Below are positions 9,857 through 19,855 of a stretch of DNA of 64,000 nt, piece after piece (positions within the stretch are counted from its first letter, which is position 1; each line of letters opens with the position of its first letter). The notes beneath the pieces are model-generated. The model was not told where the DNA came from. It saw nothing but the letters and a program-made list of their open reading frames with translations, and searched no databases. The stretch is from contig OOIN01000007.1 of assembly GCA_900323505.1 (NCBI GenBank), positions 1,240,001-1,304,000 on the forward strand. Direction: 5' to 3'. The position numbers and the translations under genes were made by a program. Origin of the DNA: Ustilago trichophora. Lineage: Eukaryota; Basidiomycota; Ustilaginomycetes; Ustilaginales; Ustilaginaceae.

Positions 9857-10103
9857 AAAGCTTGAATGTGTCACGCTAACAGCTTCAATATACCCATTTC
9901 TATCGGAACACTATCGCCATTGCGAATTCAGCGCCCTGCTGTCAATCACTCTATCACATCTGCACACTTTGTACTTCTATCACGCCATGCTTCAACACCA
10001 GCCATCAGACCCCACACAAACATTCACACGACTGAACAAGGGTTTCAGGGAAAGAAAATCGCGTTGGGAAGCACGACTCGGACATAGACCTGTCACACGG
10101 GGA

Positions 10104-11438
10104 TCAAGTGTACCAAGTAGGAGTAGGCCAACCGTCCTTACCAGGACCATGGAGAGCATATCTGCCGACCTCGGCCCTCTTGTGCGCGATAGGATCGTGC
10201 AGCGAGTGGGTCCTGAGATCCCTGAAGGCGACATCGAATCCATACTTGCCTGCCACCGCCCTAGCACCGGTCAGCTCGTAGATCTGGCTCGTCACCGCCA
10301 GTCCAACATCTACCGCATTGACCTTGGCCGCAGCGACACGAACGGCAAACTTGGCACGCTGTTCCTCGGTGATATTCTGTCTCGGGTTGGTGTGCAGAAT
10401 TCCAGATGCCTCATCGATCACGTTCTCAATGAAGGACGCGATGGCCCAGAGTTTGGCCTGGAGGTCACCGTAGCCAATCTGAATGTAGGCCTCGTCGGTG
10501 CCACGCGCGACGGGGTTGGGCTGGTAAGGCCATCCGCGGGTGTTTGCCTTGGTGTAAGCGGCGGCACGGGCAAGTGCACCTTCGGCGATGCCGAGATAGA
10601 AAGAGGTGAAGACGAGTTGGATCTGGGGCAGATTGAGCGTGTTGTACGCGCCCAAGGGTTGGAATTGCTTGTTGACGTAGCCGAGGGCATCCGACCAGGG
10701 CACAACGACGTTGGTGATGCTGATACCGCCAGATTGGGTACCACGCATGCCGAGAGTGTCGACCCACTCATCGCCGTACACGATGCCTGGTTGACGGCTC
10801 AGCACTGCAGCAAAGACGTGTGATCCATCGTCGAGTGCACCCTCGAGAATGGTAACGTCGCTGATCTTACTTCCCGTGGAGAAGGTCTTTTTGCCGGTAA
10901 AGATGAGCTGGTCCGGATCATTTTCATCTTGGCGCACCTTGAGATCGGCGTCGCGTGGGTTGACAGCTCCACCGACAAAGTACTTGTTCTTGGTGATCCA
11001 CTCGTCGATCCTCGTCCTCTGCTCATCGGTACCAACCAGAGCAGCGGCCCAGAACCACAGATAGTGGTAGCCGATCAGCTGTCCAAGTGATCCATCACCG
11101 CGAGCAATGATACGGATGACCTGGTAGGCCTCTTTCCAGGTCAAGCCAGCTCCACCGGCAGACTTTGGTCCGAGGATGGTGACCAAGCCGGCATCCTTGA
11201 GCAGCTGTACCTGGCGGTAGGGGACAACGTTGCCACGATCACGGATAGCTTCATCCTGGTGAAGAAGCTCCGAGACCTGCTCAGCTCGGGCAAACACCTC
11301 TTCAGGTGTTACGGGGTCCTTGTCAAAGGTGGGATATTGGACCACCTCGGGGTCAGGCTGGATGCGGGACGAGCCCTTGACGGCGGCAGCGCCGACATTG
11401 TTTTCGCCGGAAGGAGCGGTGGTGGCGGTGGGTGCCAT
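10104..11438 (-). CDS. Acyl-CoA-dehydrogenase-fold flavin monooxygenase, DszC/SfnB-like
   Basis: A 444-aa intronless protein of the acyl-CoA dehydrogenase superfamily. The N-terminal helical domain includes LLKDAGLVTILGPKSAGG and the IIARGDGSLGQLIGYHY segment. The middle beta domain has FTGKKTFSTGS and the LGMRGTQSGG turn. The C-terminal helical domain ends with RTHSLHDPIAHKRAEVGRYAL. That ending and the lack of an obvious catalytic Glu block resemble the DszC/SfnB FMNH2-dependent monooxygenases (dibenzothiophene or dimethyl-sulfone metabolism) more than true acyl-CoA dehydrogenases. Relatives in fungi are annotated as desulfurizing-enzyme family proteins. The substrate is unknown, and no flavin reductase partner gene is adjacent. 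The N-terminal 30 residues are low complexity and no organelle signal is evident. Confidence 0.85.
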   Translation of the reverse strand: MAPTATTAPSGENNVGAAAVKGSSRIQPDPEVVQYPTFDKDPVTPEEVFARAEQVSELLHQDEAIRDRGNVVPYRQVQLLKDAGLVTILGPKSAGGAGLTWKEAYQVIRIIARGDGSLGQLIGYHYLWFWAAALVGTDEQRTRIDEWITKNKYFVGGAVNPRDADLKVRQDENDPDQLIFTGKKTFSTGSKISDVTILEGALDDGSHVFAAVLSRQPGIVYGDEWVDTLGMRGTQSGGISITNVVVPWSDALGYVNKQFQPLGAYNTLNLPQIQLVFTSFYLGIAEGALARAAAYTKANTRGWPYQPNPVARGTDEAYIQIGYGDLQAKLWAIASFIENVIDEASGILHTNPRQNITEEQRAKFAVRVAAAKVNAVDVGLAVTSQIYELTGARAVAGKYGFDVAFRDLRTHSLHDPIAHKRAEVGRYALHGPGKDGWPTPTWYT

Positions 11439-13012
11439 TTTTGTTGCGTTGCTGGAGGCTGAGATGTGTAGAATGCGAAAGATGGGAGCAAACCAGAAGC
11501 GCTGGAGGGAGTTCTGGTAACAAAGACTTCAAGTTACGAGAATCTTGAATATATATGTACAATCCAACGTCACAGTCATGGGATCAACATTGGTTGTGGA
11601 CCCTTCAGAAAGTGCGCAAGAGCGGGGCAACATCGACAACCCTCTGTCCTTGAGCCCCACCAGATGTCCACCAGATGAGAAGAATGAGCCTGTCCGGGTC
11701 AATTGGAGCTTGTGTGCACGGTCTCTTAAAGCTTGAATCACGCACTTTGACCTCTAAATGCTGGATTAGTTGAAAGAGAAAAGGCCTCTTTAGGACTCCC
11801 AAATGCTGGTACGAGCCGAAGGTCGCATTTTTGGGTAGACGAAGCTTGACCTCAGAATCAAAGGCTACTTGAAAATGTAGCTCAAGATCAGATGACCTTG
11901 AAACAATAAGAAGAGGCCCAAGGGATCCAGGACGAAGCTCGATGGCGCAACAGCTCCCACTCACCCAAAGAAAGAGTTTGTTGGAAAGAGATGCCTTGCC
12001 ACAGCGACTAGCTGGAAAGTCGGGGACGTGATGCTACCTTGACCATCAATCACGTCTTTACCCCTTTGCCCATCACCATCATCTTTACAACGCAATCCTT
12101 TCAACAACCTTGCACCATCTCCTACTATCCATCGCAGCAATGAAATTCCCACTGACCTCGTCCCGCCAGTCGGTACCACGGTAGGGGCTATCACGGGGAG
12201 TGGAACGCACCAAACGCAGGGTCTCAAATAGAACCTTCCCCAATTTTGTATTTGTATTTGTAAAAATACAGAATTTGTATTGATGCCACTTGCGCACAAA
12301 TTGAGATTTTGGCACTTTGTGACAGCCGAACGTGCGTTTGGACGAGTTGACGTGATAGCTCGCCATCCGGGGCACCATGACAAAAGCTCGCCATTCGCCA
12401 TCGAGATGCCGCGCATTTTGAACCGCAGCTGTTATCGCAGTGATTTTATTTCAGCCTGTCACTGTCACAAAGGAAATACTGTTACTGTAGAACGAGTATC
12501 GTAGATCCATCTGGTAAGAAGGATTGGTGTGGGACTGCGCGGGTACGTGATAGATAACAATCAAGCGTTCGGTGGTGGAGAATGAGTGTGGTCGAGGGTC
12601 GCTTGCGCTTTGTTTTAGATACTGTACTGTACAGTACATTGTAGTCCTGGGCTGAGGACCTCTTATGATTGCGCGAATTGAACAAAGAGCCTACTAACTC
12701 GTAGAAGAGAACGAGGACGGCATGCCGATACCTCCTCTTTGTCCTCCCTCGTGGTTTGTGTGTGCCACTGAAAGATCAAGTTGAGTTGGCTCCTGAGTCA
12801 GAAAAAGGGTTGTGTCGTATGGCTCTGTCCCACCTCACACAGGACAACGCAATGTAGGTTTCTTCCTTCTTTCCATTGCTTACTAGCCTACTTCTCCACC
12901 AGCATCTCTTGAGAAGGTTCCTTCTCCATCATCCGAAATCACCTCTATCTTGCCAGCCCATCCTCCTCAACACATCAAGACTAGTACAAGACAAGATCAA
13001 AGCCTTGTCATC
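11439..13012. promoter_or_regulatory. Divergent intergenic region, monooxygenase / alcohol dehydrogenase
   Basis: 1.57 kb between two divergent genes. It holds an AT-rich patch with repeated TTTGTATTTGTA at about 12240-12285 and the palindromic TACWG tract at 12619-12638. Minus-strand frames of 119 and 151 codons (within 11605-12416) match nothing I recognise, and I do not call them genes. Confidence 0.5.
12619..12638. repeat. TACWG palindromic tract
   Basis: Contains the perfect 16-bp palindrome TGTACTGTACAGTACA at 12623-12638, built from TACTG-TACTG-TACAG-TACA. It lies about 375 bp upstream of the alcohol dehydrogenase start. Confidence 0.9.
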
Positions 13013-14842
13013 ATGGCAGAACTCGAGATCATCGACGCCGAGATCGTGCCTCAGTCTTTGAGCACTCAGCAGCTCGCCAGTGCTCTAAGCAAGCATCATC
13101 ACGACAGCGTCAATGATGTTGGCAGCATCGAAAATCTGAGCTCTCTCTCGCTGTTGCCGGTCTACACGCAAGCCGAGCGCGAGGCAGCATTGAGACTTCT
13201 AGTGCCTTCAACACATGATGTTGTTCTCGGTGCAGGCTGGGTGGATTCCTCAGACTCTACTCCGGCCTCTTTCTCAGAAGACAATTCCGACGACAACGAT
13301 ACCTTTCGTAGGGCCTCCTCGGCTTCATCAACATCGACTTTTTCCACCCCTTCTACGCCACCTCTCTCCTCCACTTCTCCGCTGAACCACCTCCCCACTT
13401 ATCCATCAGCTTCCAATTTTACCGACGCCCTCCTTGTCCGCTCCTGCTCTCAAGGTTGGACCCTCTCCTTCGAGCTTACCCCCACATCTCCCATCCCGCA
13501 ACCTACATCCCCAGACCACATTTTGATCCGAAATGATGCCGTTGGCCTCAACCCAGTAGACTGGAAATCAGTCTCGTTCAACTTTGGCATTCCCGCTTTC
13601 CCTTGGATTCTAGGTCGCGATATCGCCGGAACCGTTATACAACCTCCTCTTGAGAACCAACAAGGTTGGAAGGCGGGCGATCGCGTATGGACATGTGCTG
13701 ATTCGAGGGAGATTACAGCCGGTGGATATCAGAGGTTTAGTGTCCATAAGAAGGGCACCCTGGCTAAGATTCCTGATAGGATAAAGGATGAAGAGGCTGC
13801 AACGCTGGGAACGGGATTGATCACTGCTGCTGTTGCGCTATTCGCTTTTTTCAAATTGCCTTTTGCGACGATTGCAAGTACAGATGTGGATGAGGGGCTG
13901 ACGGAGGGGTTGGAAAAGGTCAAGGTCGATGAGAGTGAGGAGAACGATGGGCGCAATTGGATCTTGTAAGTCTCTTCTCGCCTACTAACAATCTGCTTCG
14001 TACAGCGAAGAGGCTTTAGGAAGATCATTCGCTGACACTACTTCCACCAACATGTGATTTACTCTGTCGTTCGACGTCTCTACGTGATGTAGAATCTACG
14101 GCGGAGGAGCGGTAACAGGCATCTACGCCGCCCAACTCGCCTCGATTTCCAGTCTGCGCGTAATCTCCATCGCCTCACCCTCCAACTTTTCCTACTTGCG
14201 CAGCATTGGCGTAACTACCTGCATTGACCGTCATCAAAGCCCCTCTGCCATCCTCTCTTCCATCTCTTCCACCCTGACCACTCGTGGTGGACAATTGCGC
14301 TATGCTATGGACTGCGTTTCCTCCAGCACCTCCGATCTGTGCCTTGAGGCTCTGCAACAAAACCTAGCCTCAGGATCGGGGCAAGGAGAACTCATCTGCC
14401 TAGCAGGAAACCCAAAGGCCAATGCGAAGCAGATCAAGGTTCACAAAATTTCTTTTTCAACCACCTTTTACCATCCCAATGGCGAATTTGCTCGATCGGT
14501 ACTGGAATATGTCACGCAATTGCTGGATTCGGGAAAATTGCAACCATGCCGTCCCGAGATTCTGCCCGATGGACTCGCCGGCATTCGGTAAGTTTACATA
14601 CCTCCAGAGAAAAAGAGAGATGAAAAAAAAAAAGAAAAAAAAAAAACCAATAGAGACTGACTCAGCCATCTTGCTTTGATTGCTTTGCTCGTTCGAGGTG
14701 AGATAGATCCGGACTGGAGTTACTTAGAGAAGGTAAAGCTCCACGAGCCCGCAAGCTGGTTGTCAAGGTCAAGGATACGCCGGCGGCAGATGTGACCCAT
14801 TTAGGGGTGCGCACTGAGCTCGGATGGAACGGCGCTGTCTGA
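13013..14842 (+). CDS. Zinc-type alcohol dehydrogenase / enoyl-reductase-like oxidoreductase (MDR), three exons
   Basis: CDS join(13013..13965, 14093..14587, 14707..14842), 527 aa. Both introns have GTAAGT donors and the frame is kept at each junction. Family hallmarks are the GroES-like half (DAVGLNPVDWKS, WILGRDIAGTV, GDRVW), the Rossmann turn IYGGGAVTGIYAAQLA at the exon 1/2 join, and the terminal GLELLREGKAPRARKLVVKV encoded by exon 3. That order is typical of fungal toxD/quinone-oxidoreductase-like MDR proteins that reduce C=C or carbonyl groups with NAD(P)H. Unusual features are a polar N-terminal extension of about 140 residues and an acidic insertion just before the cofactor domain. 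The second intron contains a poly-A stretch. Substrate unknown. Confidence 0.88.
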
Positions 14843-15098
14843 TCGTCCCTGCTCGGTTGGTATTTCCTATCTTGTAGCCTCCGCGAGAGGAGATTGCTTT
14901 TTGCAATTCTGCACATATAGACCGTTCAAAAACAGTGCTCCCTTTATCGTTCAAACAAGCTGGTTTCGTGATTGAGACTTGGTTGTGATTGTCGTGCGAC
15001 TTGACAGGGGAGGTGCGAGCCTGGGGTTGGTATAATGTGGGAGAATGTTGTCATGCAGATCAAGCTTCCAATGCGTATGTTCCTACTTTCTTCAATCT
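14843..15098. other. Convergent 3' region
   Basis: 256 bp between the stops of the alcohol dehydrogenase and the HD protein. Nothing recognisable beyond likely 3' UTRs. Confidence 0.5.
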
Positions 15099-15989
15099 CT
15101 ATGCTTGCTCTTCTTCCCGCTCTTCGACCTCCTCATCCTCCTCCTGCCCGTCCTCATCAAGCAAAGCCAGCTCCGCACCCTGTACAGCCACCAACCACTC
15201 CAAATCCAACTCTTCCAAGAACGCCCTCATTACGCCCTGTCTTCTCTCCGCCTCCAATCTCGCCTGTTCTGTATATAGCCTTTCGCCTTTGATCTTGACC
15301 AATTTCTCATAGAAATGACCCACCGCACTGCCATTATACCCCTCTGCCTGTTCGGCCGGTGGCACTGGATCCATACGCGGATTGTTAGGGGGAATATACA
15401 GCGGCCGATTGACTTTGCTACTGTACGCTGCGCAGCGCATGATTCCAATGGATCCGATAGAGTCGAGTCGATCAGCGTCAGAAACACACCAAAATTCGGG
15501 CGTGTTCTCAAGCCACCGTCTCAGAGCAACGTCAGAGGAAGAGAGATGGGAAGGATTGGTGGCTCGACGGCGGACATCTTTGCTCCAGCTTACGTTGGCT
15601 ACGATCTTTTCTACTAGGGATCTCTGCGCTTCTGTAACAAAGTTCGGCTCGAGGATGGACCAGAACGGCTTGAGGACGGACGAAGGGGTCGAAGAGGAGG
15701 TGTTGTATTTGGCGTCTGTGAGATCGTGGAATAGTGCACCGAGCTCTACTACCAGCAAGTCGATGCTGCGAGACACAAGTTCGGGAGACTTTGTCAGGGA
15801 AAGGGAGAGAAGTCGCACTCGGTGCACATGGTGATAATCGTGCGAAGGGTCGTGGTCGGCAAAGGCGCGCTTGACAAAGGATTCTGCAGCAGAAATGACG
15901 CTGGCTCTTTGCGAAGGACGCAGACGAGGGGTTGCGGCGGAAGAAGGGGTGAGGAGGGAAGTTGCTAGCTCTGATGTGAGGTCTTCCAT
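15099..15989 (-). CDS. HD-domain metal-dependent phosphohydrolase
   Basis: A 296-aa intronless protein of the HD superfamily, similar in layout to bacterial YedJ and its fungal homologues. The metal site is visible: the first His in DPSHDYHHVHRV (about 48-59), the His-Asp pair in LGALFHDLTDAKY (His88-Asp89), and the distal Asp in CVSDADRLDSIGSIG (about 168-181). The family hydrolyses phosphoester bonds in small molecules or nucleotides; the substrate cannot be read from the sequence. The C-terminal 30 residues are an acidic Glu/Asp tail. No targeting signal is evident. Confidence 0.9.
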   Translation of the reverse strand: MEDLTSELATSLLTPSSAATPRLRPSQRASVISAAESFVKRAFADHDPSHDYHHVHRVRLLSLSLTKSPELVSRSIDLLVVELGALFHDLTDAKYNTSSSTPSSVLKPFWSILEPNFVTEAQRSLVEKIVANVSWSKDVRRRATNPSHLSSSDVALRRWLENTPEFWCVSDADRLDSIGSIGIMRCAAYSSKVNRPLYIPPNNPRMDPVPPAEQAEGYNGSAVGHFYEKLVKIKGERLYTEQARLEAERRQGVMRAFLEELDLEWLVAVQGAELALLDEDGQEEDEEVEEREEEQA

Positions 15990-16130
15990 TGTAATATGTG
16001 CGTGTGAGGGAAGTCGTGGGCTGGCAAAGGTGAGTCTATAGTGTGCAAGGTGGTCAGGAAGGAAGATCTCAGGCGTTGGTCAAGAAGAAAAAGAAGTGCA
16101 TGTGCATGCGTGTGAACGTGCGCTGTGCGA

Positions 16131-16134
<4 letters not shown>

Positions 16135-16192
<58 letters not shown>
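16135..16192. repeat. Poly(T) plus (TTC)n microsatellite
   Basis: A run of about 31 T is followed directly by about nine TTC repeats. It is about 150 bp upstream of the HD protein start codon on the opposite strand. A/T runs this long are prone to slippage, so the length may vary between isolates. Confidence 0.9.
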
Positions 16193-16197
<5 letters not shown>

Positions 16198-16261
16198 GTG
16201 TACTGTATTTCTCACTTCGCTCGACATCATCCTCACACCCTTCTTCGCACATCGCCACTCT

Positions 16262-16280
16262 GTACAGAACAGTACTGTAC
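16262..16280. repeat. TACWG tract (imperfect palindrome)
   Basis: Reads as TACAG-AACAG-TACTG-TAC with a 10-bp perfect core, ACAGTACTGT, at 16269-16278. One unit is mutated (AACAG). It sits upstream of the HD gene. Confidence 0.8.
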
Positions 16281-16370
16281 GTCTTCTTGACAGTAAAGCG
16301 AGCAACAGTATCGACAGCAAGCATGATCTGCAGAAATAAATAGAACTGAATAGATGATCGAATGCAGAGT

Positions 16371-19300
16371 TCACGCAAACAATGAAGTATCAATCCCCTG
16401 CGACCCATAATTGGTGATACAGATCAAATGATCCTCGCTGGCAGAGACGATCCTGGTCGTATTGAAATCAACATCAAAGATCCGGGCTCTGTGACATTTG
16501 ATATCCCTCAAGCACTTGGCTACTTCTGGTTTGTCCTCCTCCTCCTCGTCCTCCTGTTCTTGTTCGCTATCTTGCTGGCGCTGTTGCTGGGCCGATTGAC
16601 CTTCGGCGGCTTGTGTCTCTTCCGGGGTGTTGTGCGAGTGGGAGCTTTCCTCTCGCTGCTGTTCGGCTTGTGAAGTGTTGGACGCAATATCAACATGCCA
16701 GAGCTTGATCAACCGATCGTAACCCCCTGAGACGATCAACCCCCTCACGGGATCATAGGCTACAGTCCGAACCAGCAGATGATGCTCCCCCAGCACATGG
16801 GTACATTTACCACTCTTGGTATCCCACACCCTGATAGTCTGATCGTTTGACCCACTAACCAGCGTGTTCCCTTTAAATACTATGCACGCTAAACCCTTCG
16901 TATGACCGCTGAACATGTGCACTTTCTCCCCCGACTTCAAGTCCCACAGATACATGCTGCCTTCACCGGAAGCCGAGACCACTTGGTCTCCCTGCAAGTC
17001 GACGGCGTTCACGGGTCCCGTGTGGGAGAATTTTCTCCATGCCACCGGAGGCGGAGAGGTGCCATCGGAGGACAAGGTGATGTCGGAGCGACGCCATACG
17101 CGGACGGTGGCATCCTTGGACCCGGTGACGATCCAGTTTGAGTCAAATACTACGTCGAGGACGGCCGATGTGTGATCGCGCAAAACGCATACCACCCGGT
17201 CCGATTTCTCGTGAACAAGCGCTCCAGATTCTGCATCTTCCGCAGGTTTTGCTTCACCGTCAGAAGATGGGGAAGAAGAGGCGGCGAGGATGGCCGCAAA
17301 GTCCCAAACAAACACTTGGCCATCCGAGCTGACCGATACGAGAATCTGATCGTCGTACTGTAAAGAGAGCACGGATGCGGTATGCCCCTTAAGGATGTGC
17401 TTGCAGGCCCCGGTTTCGACGTCCCAGACTCGAATGGTGCGATCTCGGGAGCCAGAGACGAGCTTGCCGGCGGTACCAGTGCCAACACCATCATCTTGCC
17501 GGATACAGTAGACCGAATCCTGATGTCCACGCAGGAAACGCTTTGTTGGTTCGAAAAGCTTCTTCGCTCGAAGCCCGTTGGGTGTCATAGCTGCCGTCTC
17601 GCAGGTCGAAGTGGATGATGGCGTGCGGACCATCTCGCCACCCCTCTGTTCTGGTAGATCTGCTTCTTTGTCGGCCTTCCTCGGCAGATGCCCACGCAAC
17701 CATCGCTGTTCCAGCAAATACCTATCCCTGTACAGACGTGTCCAGTTGAGCGAGGCAGCAAAGAACTCCTCCTCGTCGACTATTTCATTGAAAGTTGAAT
17801 CTACAGACTGCCTCTTTGACCCGGTAGTGGAACTGACACTAGCCTGTCTAGAGAGCGCCATATGGCCCGCTGCCTCAAAGTACGATGCCGACACGGCCGC
17901 CTCTTGTGCCCGTCTTGCACCCGCCGGAGTACTAGGTGTGGGCTTAGCCGGGCTGAGGAAAAGCCCAAATCTGCCCGTTGCGGCCGTGGGAGACCGCAGC
18001 GGGCTCATCGGCGGACCAACTGACCTGCCGCTATCTACATCCACTTCGGCCTTTGTCGATGGACCAGAGATGCTCAACCCGGCTAACGGCGGGAAGGACG
18101 GGATGTGAAGGGTCTCTCTCCAGCTCTTAAGAGCAGCGAGACGGTCGAGATAGGGACTTGATGTAGAGGCTGACGTGCGTTGTTCTTGGAGACGTCGGAG
18201 ACGTTCGGCTTCTTCTTTTGCTGCGGTGCGCCTGGCTTTTGCCTCGATGCGTTGCAGCTCGGCTTGATGCTGCAGGACTAAAGGTGCGTCTTCACGGATT
18301 GCCCAGCCTGGTTTAGAGAAGAACAAATGGCGCCACACGGATTGATCCATCGCTAAGGCTCTCCATCGCTTGCTCACAAGCGAAGCTGACAAGAGATCCG
18401 TATGCTCTTCCAGTAGGAACATGATGCAGAGTGACAGCTCCGGTGGGAGCAGCGAGAGAAAGTCGATCCCTTTTGGGCCGCTCTCAAACAGCTTCCCTTC
18501 ACCAACCTTAACCCCATTTTTTGAAGAAAGATGCTCGCCATCGACGAAACACGCCTCATCGTCGATGGAAAGCGACGTTGCGGTTGCTGTGGCCAGTTCG
18601 GCTTCGACGAGATCGGAGGCACAGGTGGCGTACGATCTGCCACTCCAAGAGACCCGGTCTCGTCGTAGAGCGCTGCGAGATTTGGACGAGTGGGTACGGA
18701 GCATGGAAAGCGAGAGCATATCGTTGCTCTCGACTGGGGAGCCGGGCCGTGCGGTGAAATAGCCGTCAGCGTCCGAGTTGGTGCTCATCTGCGAGGGCGA
18801 GCGGAAAAGATCTTCGGCTGCTGCCGGTGTCGAAAAGACCGAAAGGAGCCCATCGGGGCGTGTTGTGGCGGAAATGAGGTCTGTGGGCCTAAAGCGCAGG
18901 CTGTTCGTTCGGGAGTCCAGTGCTGGGCGTTCAATGTGAGCGCTTGATTTCAGCTCTGTTGAAGAAGCATGCGAAGAGCTTGGGTCATGATGGGTAGTAC
19001 TATCACGAGGGCTTGCTGTGGCGGCAACCATTCCAACGTCGCTAGATGAAGCATCGATCGACCCGCTGGAGCTATCCTTCCTACTCGTAGCCCCAGAATT
19101 TGGACTAGGTGCGGACAGGGGGGTGATCGACCCACTGGTCCCCGATCTAAGCATCTGTCTTCGACCACCTCTCTCTGCCACCTCCGCTTTGGCTTGTTCT
19201 TCCTCGGGCGAGCTGAGGGGCGAAACGCTCGTCACATTTCGAAAGGGTTCTGTCGGACTCGGCAGAGATGGCCTCCTGTATGATCCAGCTGCGACATGCT

Positions 19301-19391
19301 CGTCTGCGATCAGTTGCGTGGTGGTGGTTGGAGGCGATCGCAGGATCTCTTCCACCTCAATCGCTGGGGCCGGAGTCGACATGGCTGTCAT
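16371..19391 (-). CDS. F-box / WD40-repeat protein (SCF substrate receptor)
   Basis: A 1006-aa intronless protein. Residues 1-300 are Ser/Thr-rich and probably disordered. An F-box lies at about 311-356 (LLPPELSLCIMFLLEE, SLVSKRWRALAMD, VWRHLF), the motif that binds Skp1. A conserved linker, NWTRLYRDRYLLEQRWLRG (about 549-567), precedes seven WD40 repeats (about 617-1000), enough for a complete beta propeller. Several show the GSRDRTIRVWD-type end. An acidic Gln/Glu-rich loop is inserted between repeats six and seven. By analogy with Met30/Pof1/FBXW proteins it should select phosphorylated targets for ubiquitination. The exact orthologue cannot be fixed from the sequence. Confidence 0.93.
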   Translation of the reverse strand: MTAMSTPAPAIEVEEILRSPPTTTTQLIADEHVAAGSYRRPSLPSPTEPFRNVTSVSPLSSPEEEQAKAEVAERGGRRQMLRSGTSGSITPLSAPSPNSGATSRKDSSSGSIDASSSDVGMVAATASPRDSTTHHDPSSSHASSTELKSSAHIERPALDSRTNSLRFRPTDLISATTRPDGLLSVFSTPAAAEDLFRSPSQMSTNSDADGYFTARPGSPVESNDMLSLSMLRTHSSKSRSALRRDRVSWSGRSYATCASDLVEAELATATATSLSIDDEACFVDGEHLSSKNGVKVGEGKLFESGPKGIDFLSLLPPELSLCIMFLLEEHTDLLSASLVSKRWRALAMDQSVWRHLFFSKPGWAIREDAPLVLQHQAELQRIEAKARRTAAKEEAERLRRLQEQRTSASTSSPYLDRLAALKSWRETLHIPSFPPLAGLSISGPSTKAEVDVDSGRSVGPPMSPLRSPTAATGRFGLFLSPAKPTPSTPAGARRAQEAAVSASYFEAAGHMALSRQASVSSTTGSKRQSVDSTFNEIVDEEEFFAASLNWTRLYRDRYLLEQRWLRGHLPRKADKEADLPEQRGGEMVRTPSSTSTCETAAMTPNGLRAKKLFEPTKRFLRGHQDSVYCIRQDDGVGTGTAGKLVSGSRDRTIRVWDVETGACKHILKGHTASVLSLQYDDQILVSVSSDGQVFVWDFAAILAASSSPSSDGEAKPAEDAESGALVHEKSDRVVCVLRDHTSAVLDVVFDSNWIVTGSKDATVRVWRRSDITLSSDGTSPPPVAWRKFSHTGPVNAVDLQGDQVVSASGEGSMYLWDLKSGEKVHMFSGHTKGLACIVFKGNTLVSGSNDQTIRVWDTKSGKCTHVLGEHHLLVRTVAYDPVRGLIVSGGYDRLIKLWHVDIASNTSQAEQQREESSHSHNTPEETQAAEGQSAQQQRQQDSEQEQEDEEEEDKPEVAKCLRDIKCHRARIFDVDFNTTRIVSASEDHLICITNYGSQGIDTSLFA

Positions 19392-19855
19392 ACCCGAATG
19401 TCACTGCTTATGACCGGATTCAATGAGAGCAAGCCATCATATCAGCGCTTGCGTTTTGTGTGGAGAAGAAGGGGGAAGAATGTGAGATGGCGAATGGAAG
19501 TCAGGTTATAACGAAGATGATGGTCGTCGCAGTGTTATTTTGGTCACAGATTCACATTTGCTGCAGGGCTGCCCACTCGTGCATGATCCGGTCAACTTTC
19601 GAGCCAAATCGGAAATTCGGCGCGCCCAAGGACGGAGCTCCCTTTTCCCCACCATCACAGCATGAATTGGCCATTTCTAAGCAGCTCATACTCCTCACTC
19701 TGAACCCTCAGGATAATCTCACCGTTGCAAGCACAGGTCCTCAGCGGTTTGTTTACAATGTCAAGCAGTGGAGAATGCGAAAGGATAGTTGCAAATATAT
19801 CAAGATAGATCAAAAAAAAAAGAAAAGAGTGACTAGACCGCTAAGAAGCGCGATT
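19392..19855. promoter_or_regulatory. Upstream region of the F-box/WD40 gene
   Basis: 464 bp between the F-box gene start and the stop of the next minus-strand gene. It contains a short A-run near 19811-19822. No gene is supported. Confidence 0.5.

Larger units (their letters stand above)
15990..16370. promoter_or_regulatory. HD-gene promoter and F-box gene 3' region with homopolymer
   Basis: 381 bp upstream of the HD gene and downstream of the F-box/WD40 gene. It carries T31 then (TTC)n at 16135-16192 and a TACWG piece at 16262-16280. No gene is seen. Confidence 0.55.

Noticed and set aside
11605..12416. Two minus-strand open frames of 119 and 151 codons in the divergent region
   Set aside because: No recognisable motif, no supported start context, and composition like the surrounding non-coding sequence.
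10104..14842. Monooxygenase plus alcohol dehydrogenase as the core of a metabolic gene cluster
   Set aside because: The neighbours are housekeeping genes (PLC, zinc finger, HD, F-box); there is no synthase, transporter or pathway regulator nearby.
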